Source of the DNA: an uncultured Candidatus Melainabacteria bacterium
Lineage (GTDB): Bacteria > Cyanobacteriota > Vampirovibrionia > Gastranaerophilales > Gastranaerophilaceae
DNA: 64,000 nucleotides
Reading direction: 5' to 3'
NCBI GenBank assembly: GCA_934718085.1
Contig: CAKUZL010000006.1
Span: 1-64,000 of the forward strand
How positions within the stretch are numbered: the first letter of the stretch is position 1; each line of letters opens with the position of its first letter. The position numbers and the translations under genes were made by a program. Below, one piece after another: positions 8,704 through 16,890 of this stretch. The notes beneath the pieces were generated by a model. The model searched no databases, had not been told where the DNA came from, and saw only the letters and a list, made by a program, of their open reading frames with translations.

Positions 8704-9996
8704 TTATTTTTTGCTTCTCAAAAAATCGGTAATTTCCTTGAACGATAAATAATTTTCTATCCTCAAAATCGTTGTGTTCAAAGCTTTTTCGACATCCTGC
8801 AGTGTTGCTCCGTCAAGGAAATTATCCGTGTACGGCGCAAATACGACCCCGGGCAGTACCAAAATTTTCGGTTCTTTTCCCTTGAATGTACGAATTATGT
8901 CTTTTGAGGTTAAAAGCCCTGCTACCGTTATCTTTTCGCCCCAAAATAAAGACTTCACGAGAACGTTTTCGACTTCCAGATTTTCGATTTTTTCAAGTTC
9001 CGGTCTAAACTCTTCAAACAATTCAAATGCCGATGCCGACAGGGCAAACGTCAGTTTCAGAGGCTCTTTCAGTTTCTTCGGTAACCTTTTCTTTTGCTTT
9101 TCGAAATCGTCTTTTAAAAGCCTTACCGCGCCGACTCCGTCCTCGATTTGGGAAAATTCTCCGTAATATTTTTTACCGGGAATTTCTCTTTCCGCAAGCC
9201 AATAAAATTCGTCCGAAACGCAGACGGGATAACGTTTTTTCTTCTTGTTGAATTCGTCGACGATTTCTATGGTCTCTATCGCTTTTTCCTTTGATACCGT
9301 TGTCAAATCGTCGTTTCGATACTTTGTCACACCTACCGGAACTATCGCAACCGACAACAACACCGATTTGTACTTATAAAGCTCGTCCAACGTGAATTTC
9401 AGCTCTTCTCCGTCGTTGTACCCCGGGCAAAGTACTATCTGTGCGTGAAAAGGAATGAAGTTTTCTTTCAAAAAATCCAACTCTTCCTTTATTTTCGCCG
9501 CTTTCGGGTTTCGAAGCAACTTTACGCGCGTTTCGGGATTCATCGAATGCACCGAAACGTAAAGCGGCGCAAGTCGTTGTTCCGCAATTCTTTCCCTGTC
9601 CGATTGAGTTAAATTGGTCAACGTAACGTACGACCCCTGGAGGTACGAAAGCCGATAATCGTCGTCTTTTATGTACAGCGTGTCGCGAAACCCTTCGGGC
9701 TGCCCGTCGACAAAACAAAATATGCAATGATTCGTGCACGGTTTTATTCTGTCAAAAACCGCGCTCTCAAAGATTATTCCGAGATCTTCGTCAAAATTCT
9801 TTTCTATCTCGAAAATTTCCTCCTCGCCGTTTTTGTATCTGACGTGAAGGTCGATGTTTTCGTTTTTTGTTAAAATGCCGTAATCTATATAATCACGGGG
9901 TTTTTGCCCGTTTATAGCGACAATTTCGTCGCCGCTTTGAAGTCCGATGTCTTCCGCCGTCGAACCTTGTGTCGTTCCCGCAACAATTGCGCTCAT
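8704..9996 (-). CDS. DUF512 protein: PDZ domain plus radical-SAM-like cysteine cluster
   Basis: This 430-aa protein has an N-terminal PDZ-like segment (residues 1-60, LQSGDEIVAINGQ), then a radical-SAM-type cluster motif C87xxxC91xxC94 (CTNHCIFCF), then the DUF512 C-terminal half. This is the conserved architecture known from cyanobacteria and clostridia; the biochemical role of the family is not settled to my knowledge. Its start overlaps the stop of the upstream PadR-like regulator by four bases, so translation of the two is coupled. That pairing suggests the regulator and this enzyme serve one process. Confidence 0.88.
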   Translation of the reverse strand: MSAIVAGTTQGSTAEDIGLQSGDEIVAINGQKPRDYIDYGILTKNENIDLHVRYKNGEEEIFEIEKNFDEDLGIIFESAVFDRIKPCTNHCIFCFVDGQPEGFRDTLYIKDDDYRLSYLQGSYVTLTNLTQSDRERIAEQRLAPLYVSVHSMNPETRVKLLRNPKAAKIKEELDFLKENFIPFHAQIVLCPGYNDGEELKFTLDELYKYKSVLLSVAIVPVGVTKYRNDDLTTVSKEKAIETIEIVDEFNKKKKRYPVCVSDEFYWLAEREIPGKKYYGEFSQIEDGVGAVRLLKDDFEKQKKRLPKKLKEPLKLTFALSASAFELFEEFRPELEKIENLEVENVLVKSLFWGEKITVAGLLTSKDIIRTFKGKEPKILVLPGVVFAPYTDNFLDGATLQDVEKALNTTILRIENYLSFKEITDFLRSKK

Positions 9997-10493
9997 AATT
10001 TTCTCAAAAGCTCCGTCAGTTTTGCGATTTCGTCCTTTGTAAACATGTACGCCGCTTTTTGAGTTTTGTCGGGCTCGTAAATCGTGTCGTTAAGCCGTTT
10101 TTCGACATCTTTCGCATACAATTCGAGTTTTCGTGTCGCGGATTTTACAAATTCTTTTTTCCCCGCTTCCGAAAATTTTTCGTACGCGCAAATTCGTATT
10201 TTTAAATCCGTCAAAAATACCGCCGGATTTTCGCTGAACTCCGACACGGCAAGCTTGTGGAACCGTTTTTTGCCTTTATCCGTAAGCGAGAAGCAACACG
10301 ACTTGCGTCCGCCGTCCGATAAAAACTCTCTCATTTTCACGTATCCGCCTTCCGCGGCTTTTTTCAGCGAAGGGTATATCGTTCCGTGGCTGGGAACGCT
10401 GTATGCGCCGAAAACTCTTGCTATGTCTTTTCTGACCGAGTATACGGTTTTTTCTCCGTCAAACAGTGTGTACAGTATACATATTTCGCTCAT
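9993..10493 (-). CDS. PadR-like winged-helix transcriptional regulator
   Basis: This 166-aa protein has a PadR-like winged helix in residues 1-85: the wing and recognition helix read HGTIYPSLKKAAEGGYV, followed by GGRKSCCFSLTDKG. A helical C-terminal half of about 80 residues fits the PadR dimerisation region. The ATG at 10493 has no Shine-Dalgarno sequence, but a near-consensus promoter ends 7 bases upstream, so the message is probably leaderless. A lysine-rich upstream extension of the frame (to 10730) lies beyond that promoter and is not credible protein. It overlaps the DUF512 gene by 4 bases. An ATGT-N9-ACAT palindrome inside its promoter suggests autoregulation. Confidence 0.8.
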   Translation of the reverse strand: MSEICILYTLFDGEKTVYSVRKDIARVFGAYSVPSHGTIYPSLKKAAEGGYVKMREFLSDGGRKSCCFSLTDKGKKRFHKLAVSEFSENPAVFLTDLKIRICAYEKFSEAGKKEFVKSATRKLELYAKDVEKRLNDTIYEPDKTQKAAYMFTKDEIAKLTELLRKL

Positions 10494-10499
10494 ATCAAA

Positions 10500-10528
10500 A
10501 TTGTATGTCGAAACGATACATTCGTCAA
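10500..10528 (-). promoter_or_regulatory. Leaderless promoter with PadR-type operator
   Basis: On the minus strand TTGACG (10528-10523), a 17-base spacer and TACAAT (10505-10500) form a near-consensus sigma-70 promoter. The -10 ends only 6 bases before the regulator's ATG, which predicts a leaderless transcript. Between the boxes lies ATGT-N9-ACAT (10505-10521), like the ATGT/ACAT half-sites described for PadR-family operators. The match to the binding family of the protein directly downstream makes autorepression likely. Confidence 0.6.
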
Positions 10529-10805
10529 GTGTGCGAACTACCTGTCGCCGATGTTCAACAAAAACTTGTATCTCGTGCCGAAAAATTTTAATTTGATAAC
10601 CGTAACTTCTCTCCTTCTCGTTTTTTGACGGTTTTTTCTCTCTCTTTTTTCTCTTCTTCCCTTTTTTCCGAGATTTTCTCTCTTTATCCTCGTGTTTTGA
10701 ATGAATTGTTGCAGGAACTTCGACCCTCAACGGTGCAACCTGTGTGTTCGAAACATCTTTTTTGTTCGACTGTCGGCGGCAGAGCCCATCTCCGACCGTC
10801 GGCGA
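10529..10805. other. Noncoding region with CT/AG-rich tract
   Basis: I see no supported gene here. The plus strand is strongly CT-rich from 10600 to 10690. Positions 10672-10697 match the putative small RNA at 20581-20611 at all 26 bases, with two short gaps. On the minus strand the same tract is AG-rich and would be the 3' trailer of the 56-aa gene. Confidence 0.5.
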
Positions 10806-10976
10806 CTACGCGATGAAGTTGTTACCGAACTTTGTCGCTCCGACAAAATAACATTCCTGCAACATAGAATTCAAATTTCTGTAAGCTTTGGCTTTAGGTT
10901 TTGCTTCTACGCGCGAAAGTTTATCGGTAACTTCTTTGTAGATATCTGCGGCGTTACAAACAAAAACTTTAGCCAT
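10806..10976 (-). CDS. 56-aa hypothetical protein with strong ribosome binding site
   Basis: This short gene reads from ATG at 10976 to TAG at 10808-10806 and gives 56 residues beginning MAKVFVCNAADIYKE and ending GATKFGNNFIA. It is supported by an excellent AAGGAGG about 9 bases upstream, a TATATAT -10-like element near 11010, and balanced amino-acid composition. I recognise no family; it looks soluble, basic in the middle (VEAKPKAKAYR) and contains two cysteines. Its leader carries AAGAGAGAGA (10995-11004), complementary over 10 bases to the putative small RNA at 20587-20596. It lies upstream of, but apparently separate from, the PadR-like gene. Confidence 0.7.
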   Translation of the reverse strand: MAKVFVCNAADIYKEVTDKLSRVEAKPKAKAYRNLNSMLQECYFVGATKFGNNFIA

Positions 10977-11267
10977 CCTTCTTTCCTCCTTGTCTCTCTC
11001 TTGTACATATATAAAAACAAAAGGATATAAAAAATTGCTATTTTGTATATCCTGTTTTTACAAAACTTAACAAAAATCTTGAAAATCCGCTTGTGACAAG
11101 GAAAAATATTTGGCGTATAATGTGCTCTTGATATATATCGGTTCTCAAATCTTAACAAATGTGTCCTGCTGTCCGTTCCGTAATTTTCGGATTGCATAAC
11201 AACGTACTTCTTAACAAACCCGGGGTGCCGCTTTGAAAGCCGAAATCGGTGAAAACTTTAACAATTT

Positions 11268-11936
11268 TTATTCGAGTTCGTTTATTTTCGTAATTATTGC
11301 TTTTGTAAATTCTTCGACCGATTGTACGTTTTGACCCGTTATCAAATTGTCGTCTTCCGTAACGTAAGACTCAAAAGGCTTACCGCAGCTGTATTTTGCT
11401 CCTTCTTCGCGCAATTTGTCTTCCAAAGAGAACGGAATTATTTTTGCATATTTCGTTTGCTTTTCTTCCTCGTTTGAAAATCCGGTAAGATTTTTGCCTT
11501 CGACAAAAGGACGATTTTCCTTTGTTCTGACCGATATCAAAGCCGCGACGCCGTGGCAGATTGCGGCAACGATTTTTCCTTCGTAGCAAAACAATCCGAG
11601 CGATTTTGCGACATCCGTGTTTCCCGAAAGGTCAAACATAGCTCCGTGTCCGCCCGGAACGACAAGTGCGTCGAACTCGGTTATGTCGATTTGGTTGAGC
11701 TTTTCGCTGTCTTTTAAAGCCGAAACGGCTTTTAAGTCGTCTTCGTCGGGGTTTTCGGGCATGCTTTCGGGGTCAATCGGAATTTCTCCTCCGTCGGGCG
11801 AAACGACCGTCACGTCGTAGTCTTCCTTCAAAAACATAAAATACGGCACTTTAAATTCTTCGAGCCAAACACCGGTTTTTATGTCCGTTGCGGTTTCCGA
11901 AACGTTTGTCATAAGCATCAAAATCTTTTTTTTCAT
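11268..11936 (-). CDS. DJ-1/PfpI superfamily protein
   Basis: This 222-aa protein belongs to the DJ-1/PfpI class-I glutamine-amidotransferase-like superfamily. The nucleophile elbow is AAICHGVAAL, with the catalytic cysteine followed by histidine, and the oxyanion region is VVPGGHGAMFDL. The length and the insert fit the Hsp31-like branch, whose members act as chaperones, glyoxalases or deglycases depending on the protein. AAGGAG lies 6 bases upstream of the ATG. It is a single gene, upstream of the 56-aa gene on the same strand but 290 bases away. Confidence 0.88.
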   Translation of the reverse strand: MKKKILMLMTNVSETATDIKTGVWLEEFKVPYFMFLKEDYDVTVVSPDGGEIPIDPESMPENPDEDDLKAVSALKDSEKLNQIDITEFDALVVPGGHGAMFDLSGNTDVAKSLGLFCYEGKIVAAICHGVAALISVRTKENRPFVEGKNLTGFSNEEEKQTKYAKIIPFSLEDKLREEGAKYSCGKPFESYVTEDDNLITGQNVQSVEEFTKAIITKINELE

Positions 11937-12029
11937 TGTTTTGCTCCTTTTTACGTTAAAATTGTATAAAAAGAGTAAAAGATTTGAATTACCCGCCCGG
12001 GCGATGCCCGAAAGGGTGATTTGCGGCTG

Positions 12030-13088
12030 TTACGGCTTTATTCTTAAGGTTGTTTCGGGGTCGAAAAACAGAACAGAATTCATGTCGAACTTCGGTTCGA
12101 AGGTTAAATTTTCGTCAAAATCGGGAGAAACTTCTGCGGCGCATTCTTTTCCGTTGCAGTCGAAGTACAAGGTTTTTTTATTTCCCGTCATTTCCGAGAC
12201 CTTTATTTTTGCGGGAAAAGCAAGGTTTGCATTGTCCGTGAAAAATTTTTCGGGACGGATGCCTGCAATAACGGTATTCCCCCGGATTTTGTCTTTGTAT
12301 TCGCAGGGAACGTCAAACATTGCGCCGTTAACGGTGATTTTTCCGTCATTGAATTCACAGGGGATGAAATTCATCGCAGGTGAGCCCAAGAAACCTCCGA
12401 CAAAGGTGTTTTCGGGGAAGTTGTATATGTTTGCGGGTGTGTCGATTTGCTGAATTTTTCCTCCGTCGATAACGGCGATTCTGTCGCCCATAGTAAGGGC
12501 TTCCGTCTGGTCGTGAGTGACGTAAATAAAAGTCGTTTGAAGCTCGTTGTGGAGTTTTTTCAGCTCGGTTCTGGTCTTTGCGCGAAGTTTTGCGTCGAGG
12601 TTGGACAAAGGTTCGTCCATCAAAAAGACTTTCGGTTCGCGAACCACGGCGCGTGCGAGTGCCACGCGTTGTCGTTGACCGCCGGACAATTCTTTCGGGC
12701 GGCGTTTGAGAAGGTCGGAAAGCCCCAAAAATTCTGCGGTTTCCTTAACTTTTTTGTCTATAACGTCTTTTTTGGTTTTTCGCATTTTCAGTGGAAACGC
12801 GATGTTTTCGTAAACGTTCATGTGCGGATAGAGCGCGTAGCTTTGAAAAACGAACGCGATATCTCTGTCTTTGGGGTGGACGTCGTTTACGATTTTATTG
12901 TCTATCAGAATTTCGCCGGAAGTTATTTGTTCCAGCCCCGCAATCATTCTTAAAAGTGTTGATTTCCCGCATCCCGAAGAGCCGACGAGTACCAAAAATT
13001 CTTTATCTTTCACCTCAAAACTTACGTTGTCGATGATTTTTTTCTTATCATAAATTTTTGTGACATTTTTCAGGATGACGTTTGCCAT
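12030..13088 (-). CDS. MalK/UgpC-like ABC transporter ATPase
   Basis: This 352-aa protein has the ATPase core Walker A GSSGCGKST (residues 36-44), the Q-loop region, signature LSGGQRQR, Walker B VFLMDEP and H-loop YVTHDQTEA. A C-terminal TOBE/OB-fold region from about residue 240 (AGIRPEKF) marks it as the regulatory subunit type of carbohydrate or glycerol-3-phosphate importers. No permease or binding-protein gene is next to it, so it may serve importers encoded elsewhere, as shared MsiK-type ATPases do. It follows the histidine kinase gene by 1 base, suggesting one transcript. Confidence 0.88.
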   Translation of the reverse strand: MANVILKNVTKIYDKKKIIDNVSFEVKDKEFLVLVGSSGCGKSTLLRMIAGLEQITSGEILIDNKIVNDVHPKDRDIAFVFQSYALYPHMNVYENIAFPLKMRKTKKDVIDKKVKETAEFLGLSDLLKRRPKELSGGQRQRVALARAVVREPKVFLMDEPLSNLDAKLRAKTRTELKKLHNELQTTFIYVTHDQTEALTMGDRIAVIDGGKIQQIDTPANIYNFPENTFVGGFLGSPAMNFIPCEFNDGKITVNGAMFDVPCEYKDKIRGNTVIAGIRPEKFFTDNANLAFPAKIKVSEMTGNKKTLYFDCNGKECAAEVSPDFDENLTFEPKFDMNSVLFFDPETTLRIKP

Positions 13089-13089
13089 T

Positions 13090-14151
13090 TTAAGCTCGTT
13101 CCTTTCCCGCGGGGATTACGAAAGTGAAGGATTTTCCGGAGTTTACGACGGAGATCGTGCCGCCGAGAAACTCGACGAGTTTTTTCGCGCAAGCAAGAGA
13201 AAGGCTCTTTATCAGCGCGGTTTTGTTCTTTTTGTCGGGATTTATGTAAGGGTTAAAAATATTCGGAATATCTTCGTCTTTGATGCCGGTTCCGGAGTCT
13301 GTCACGGTAATTCTCGTGAACTTTTCGTCTTTTTCGACAAATTCTTTATCGGAAAGACTTATCGTAATGTTTCCGAATTCGCAGGACAAAAGGGCATTTT
13401 TAAGAAGGTTGTCAAGAATTCTTCTTAAGACCGTTTCGTCGCTGAAAACCACCTTTCTTATGAGGCTTTCGGTATCGGTGACAAGTTTTACGTTTTTATT
13501 TTCGTCTCTGCCTTCGTAGTCGTAAGTTACGGAAATCAGGAGGTTGTTGAGGTCGAAGTTTTTCGGCGAATACTCGGTCAGACCGGCTTCTATCGCGGAA
13601 AGTTCGGTAATTTTTTCGATTACTCCGAACAATTCCGACGAGTTTTTGTAAATTATATTAAGGTATTTCAGTTGGTGTTCGTCGACCGCGCCGCCCATTC
13701 CTTCGGTGATGGCTCTTGAGTATCCCATAATCGAGTGCATCGGCGATTTCAGCAGGTTTGCCGTTTGCGCCAAAAACAGATTTTTGTTTTCGTTTTCGTT
13801 TTCGGAATTTTTTTTGTATTCCGTCAAATCCCGGCGTTCTTTATAAATTTCGGAAACTTCGTTCATTTCGACAATTTTGTTTTCGCCGAATCTTTTCGAT
13901 TTTATCGTCAGAAAAATATTCTCGTCAAGCTTTGTGCAAACGGCGTTTTCGACATTTTCGTGTTCTCCCGCGACAATATCGGGAAACGTGGTGTTTACGT
14001 AATCCGTTATTTTTTTGCCTTCAACCGCGCTTAAAATCTCTTTTGCGGCCGTATTCGCAAAAAGAATTTCTCCGGTCGACGAAACCGTCAGAACGGGGGT
14101 TCTAAGGTCGTTTGCTGCCGGAATCGAGTCGTTTTTCTTAAAAAAGTTCAT
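13090..14151 (-). CDS. PAS-containing histidine kinase homologue lacking the phosphoacceptor histidine
   Basis: This 353-aa protein has an N-terminal PAS-like domain (LTVSSTGEILFANTAA, residues 20-40), a short coiled coil, a HisKA-like helix pair and an HATPase_c domain. Aligned without gaps to a usual H-box (FxxxxSHELRTPL), its segment reads FLAQTANLLKSPM, so the phosphoacceptor His is Asn132 and the next Glu is Leu. The N-box (DNLLKNAL) and G1 box (VTDSGTGI) remain, but the G2 box reads SLSLACAKK without its glycines. I infer a pseudokinase or signal-binding regulator. It has no transmembrane segment. The start at 14151 is chosen over a TTG at 14196. It lies between the sigma factor and the ABC ATPase. 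Confidence 0.8.
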   Translation of the reverse strand: MNFFKKNDSIPAANDLRTPVLTVSSTGEILFANTAAKEILSAVEGKKITDYVNTTFPDIVAGEHENVENAVCTKLDENIFLTIKSKRFGENKIVEMNEVSEIYKERRDLTEYKKNSENENENKNLFLAQTANLLKSPMHSIMGYSRAITEGMGGAVDEHQLKYLNIIYKNSSELFGVIEKITELSAIEAGLTEYSPKNFDLNNLLISVTYDYEGRDENKNVKLVTDTESLIRKVVFSDETVLRRILDNLLKNALLSCEFGNITISLSDKEFVEKDEKFTRITVTDSGTGIKDEDIPNIFNPYINPDKKNKTALIKSLSLACAKKLVEFLGGTISVVNSGKSFTFVIPAGKERA

Positions 14152-14219
14152 TGTTGCCTGCCGAATTTTCCAATATTTCACGTTATCAGCATACAAAAAA
14201 TATGCAAATTATGCAAACA

Positions 14220-15116
14220 TCATTCGAGGTAATCCGTGAACCTTTTTTTGCTTTCGCTTCTTCTCAGCTTTGAAATGGCGCAACTTTCAATCTGCCGAAT
14301 TCTCTCTTTCGAAAATCCCATTTCTTTCCCGAGTTGCTCAAGCGTTTTGGGGTCTTTGCCTTCGATTCCGTAGCGTTCTTTCAAAATTTTGCGCTCCTTT
14401 TCGTTGAGTTCGGACAATAAATCCTCGATGTCTTTTTTCATGTAAAAGTTTTGGACTTTTTTGCCCGGAAATTCGCAACGTTCGTCGGGGATATAGTCGT
14501 AAACGGTTAAATTGTCCGTCACGGGTGTTTCCAGGCTTACCGAAGTCTTTTGCATCGCACGTTTGACGCCTTCGATTTTTTTTATCGGCATGCCCGTCGC
14601 CAGAGAAAGTTCTTTGTTGTTCGGTTCTCTGTTGAGTTCGAGTCCGAGTTTTTCCGTTGCTTTTTTCACAACTCTTATTTTTTCCGCCATGTGAACCGGA
14701 ATTCTTATCGTCTTTGAGTTATTCGCGATTGCTCTGACAATGGTCTGTTTTATCCACCAGGTCGCGTATGTACTGAATTTAAACCCTTTTCTGTAATCAA
14801 ATCTTTCGGCGGCTTTTATCAGTCCCAACGAGCCTTCCTGAACCAAATCCAGAAACAATACGCCTTGCCCGGTGTATTTTTTGGCTATGCTTACTACCAG
14901 TCTCAAATTCGATTGAACAAGCTTCTGTTTCGCTTTCAGGCTTCCTTCGGCGGTTCTTTTACCCAAAATCAGCTCCTCTTCGGGCTTAAGAAGCTTTATT
15001 TTTCCTATTTCCTTTAAATACGTTTGTAAAAGGTCGTCTTTGTACACGACCGTCGAAAATGTCGGATTTTCGTATTCGCAAACTCCGACACCGGTTTCGA
15101 TATCGTAATCTTTCAT
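14220..15116 (-). CDS. RpoD-family sigma factor, probably alternative (group 2-like)
   Basis: This 298-aa protein has the conserved sigma-70 regions: 1.2 (DLLQTYLKEIGKIKLL), 2.1-2.4 (DLVQEGSLGLIKAAERFDY and FSTYATWWIKQTIVRAI), 3 (IPVHMAEKI) and 4.2 (GFSKERIRQIE). It is short and lacks region 1.1, which fits a group 2 (SigB/SigC-like) factor rather than the main housekeeping sigma. AGGAG lies before the ATG at 15116. The degenerate histidine kinase homologue follows 68 bases later on the same strand. A regulatory link between the two is attractive but only inferred from position. Confidence 0.9.
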   Translation of the reverse strand: MKDYDIETGVGVCEYENPTFSTVVYKDDLLQTYLKEIGKIKLLKPEEELILGKRTAEGSLKAKQKLVQSNLRLVVSIAKKYTGQGVLFLDLVQEGSLGLIKAAERFDYRKGFKFSTYATWWIKQTIVRAIANNSKTIRIPVHMAEKIRVVKKATEKLGLELNREPNNKELSLATGMPIKKIEGVKRAMQKTSVSLETPVTDNLTVYDYIPDERCEFPGKKVQNFYMKKDIEDLLSELNEKERKILKERYGIEGKDPKTLEQLGKEMGFSKERIRQIESCAISKLRRSESKKRFTDYLE

Positions 15117-15211
15117 ACTTTTCTCCTCAATGTTTTGCAAAAATTTCTTCCGTTTTTTTAGACGCAAAAATTTTTATTTTGTTTCACGAATTTTTGTATT
15201 ATCATCTTTTT

Positions 15212-16048
15212 ATGGACTACTTACAAAGAGCAAAAGCTTTCAGAGCAAAAAAACGGTTGGGACAAAACTTTCTTGTCGATGCCGACGTAATCGAAGATAT
15301 CATTGAATTTGCGGACATTTCGCCCGACGACACGGTTGTGGAAATCGGACCCGGGCTCGGGTTTCTGACGGAAATTCTCGTTCAACGCGCGAAAAAAGTC
15401 TTTGCCGTAGAACTCGACGAGGACGCAATCGTTCAACTCGAAAAAATCAAGACCGACAACCTCGAAATTATTCATAACGATATTTTGAAAACCGACATTT
15501 CGGCGTTCGGTTCGAACCTCAAAATTGTTGCGAATATTCCCTATTACATCACCGGTCCGATAATTGCTCATTTAATAGGCGAAGTTTACGACACCGACAA
15601 CAAAAACCGCAAAGCAATCAGCGAAATTACTCTCATGACTCAATATGAAGCGGCTTTGCGCATTGTCGCGAACGAAAAATCTCCGAACAAAGAATACGGA
15701 CTTTTGAGCATTCTCGTTCAATTCAATGCCGACGCGGAAATTAAACGCTTCGTAAAAGCGCGGTCGTTTTTCCCCGCTCCGAAGGTCAACTCCGCGGTTT
15801 TGAAACTGAAAATAAAAGATAAGCCCATGCTCGAACTCGACGATTACAACTTTTTCTCGAAAGTCGCAAAAGCTTGTTTTGCAACAAGAAGAAAAAATAT
15901 CAAAAATTCGCTTTCCAACGCGGGATTTGCCGCAAATGCGGTCAAACAGGCTCTGCAAAATCTCGGAATTCCCGAAAATATCCGCGGCGAAGTTCTTTCC
16001 GTTCCCGAAATAGGTAAGCTTGCAACGGAGTTGATGTCGCTGTTATGA
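15212..16048 (+). CDS. rsmA: 16S rRNA dimethyladenosine transferase
   Basis: This 278-aa protein is RsmA/KsgA, which dimethylates two adjacent adenosines in the 3'-terminal helix of 16S rRNA. It shows GQNFLVD near the N-terminus, the SAM-binding motif EIGPGLGFLTEIL, and the catalytic NIPYYI motif. I chose the ATG at 15212 because homology begins there; no good Shine-Dalgarno is seen, and a TATTAT at 15197-15202 suggests a very short leader. It is divergent from the sigma-factor gene and overlaps ispE by 4 bases (ATGA), so the two are translationally coupled. Confidence 0.96.
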   Translation: MDYLQRAKAFRAKKRLGQNFLVDADVIEDIIEFADISPDDTVVEIGPGLGFLTEILVQRAKKVFAVELDEDAIVQLEKIKTDNLEIIHNDILKTDISAFGSNLKIVANIPYYITGPIIAHLIGEVYDTDNKNRKAISEITLMTQYEAALRIVANEKSPNKEYGLLSILVQFNADAEIKRFVKARSFFPAPKVNSAVLKLKIKDKPMLELDDYNFFSKVAKACFATRRKNIKNSLSNAGFAANAVKQALQNLGIPENIRGEVLSVPEIGKLATELMSLL

Positions 16049-16890
16049 AGTTCGTACGTGTAAAGGCTCCCGCCAAAATTAATTTAACCCTCGAAATAAT
16101 CGGAAAACGTGATGACGGGTTCCACGAACTTCAAAGTATCATGCACGCCGTAAACCTTTTCGATACGCTCGATTTTGCGGTTTCGAACGGCCGGGGTATA
16201 AACATTTCTCTTTCCGGCAATTCGACGGAAATCCCTTATAACGATTCAAATTTAGTATATAAAACCGCGTTTAAATATTTTCAAAAAGCTCAAATCGATA
16301 ATGTTTCGCTTTCTTGCAACATCGATAAAAAAATCCCGGTATCCGCAGGATTGGCGGGCGGAAGCACCGACGCCGCGGCTGCGGTTTTCGCTCTGAATAA
16401 ATTGTTCGATGAAAAACTTTCACCCGAAAAAATCGACGAATTGCTTGCGGAATGCGGTTCCGACACAAATTTCTGCTTTTACGGCGGCTGTGCCCTCTGT
16501 GAAGGACGCGGCGAAAAAATTACTAAACTTCCGGCTTTGAACATTCCCGTCGCGATTATTAAACCTTCGAAAGTCGGTGTCAGCGCAAAAGAAGCCTATC
16601 TTGCCTATGCGTCTCAAAAAATCAAACCTGCGCCCGGAAATACTCAAGCCTTGAAAAACCTTATCCTTGACGGTTCTTTCGATAAAAATCTTGTCGTAAA
16701 TCACCTCGAACAACCGGTTTTGAATTTATATCCCGAACTGAAAGCGTTTAAAACGCCCGAAACTTTTATGTCGGGCAGCGGTTCGGCATTTTTTACGTTT
16801 AACGAAGACGAACTTTCAAAATTCTTAAAATCGGATTGCAAGATTTTTGGCGGTTTGTCATTGTTTTCTAAAGGAGTTTTTGAATGCTGA
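16045..16890 (+). CDS. ispE: 4-diphosphocytidyl-2-C-methyl-D-erythritol kinase
   Basis: This 281-aa GHMP-family kinase phosphorylates CDP-methylerythritol in the MEP isoprenoid pathway. It shows the N-terminal KAPAKINLTL motif, the ATP loop PVSAGLAGGSTDAAAAV, and the C-terminal MSGSGSAFF motif. The gene overlaps rsmA by 4 bases and murQ by 7 bases, forming a compact rsmA-ispE-murQ operon. The rsmA-ispE pairing is common in bacteria. Nothing is unusual in the sequence. Confidence 0.96.
   Translation: MKFVRVKAPAKINLTLEIIGKRDDGFHELQSIMHAVNLFDTLDFAVSNGRGINISLSGNSTEIPYNDSNLVYKTAFKYFQKAQIDNVSLSCNIDKKIPVSAGLAGGSTDAAAAVFALNKLFDEKLSPEKIDELLAECGSDTNFCFYGGCALCEGRGEKITKLPALNIPVAIIKPSKVGVSAKEAYLAYASQKIKPAPGNTQALKNLILDGSFDKNLVVNHLEQPVLNLYPELKAFKTPETFMSGSGSAFFTFNEDELSKFLKSDCKIFGGLSLFSKGVFEC

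Noticed and set aside
10558..10617. Short minus-strand frame (VTVIKLKFFGTRYKFLL...) after AAGGAGAGAA
   Set aside because: The peptide looks natural and the ribosome site is good, but the first codons are GTT/ACG with no usable start codon, and it is only about 22 codons long.
10494..10730. Lysine/arginine-rich N-terminal extension of the PadR-like regulator
   Set aside because: It arises from an AG-rich noncoding tract, lies upstream of a near-consensus promoter that abuts the ATG at 10493, and has no ribosome binding site.
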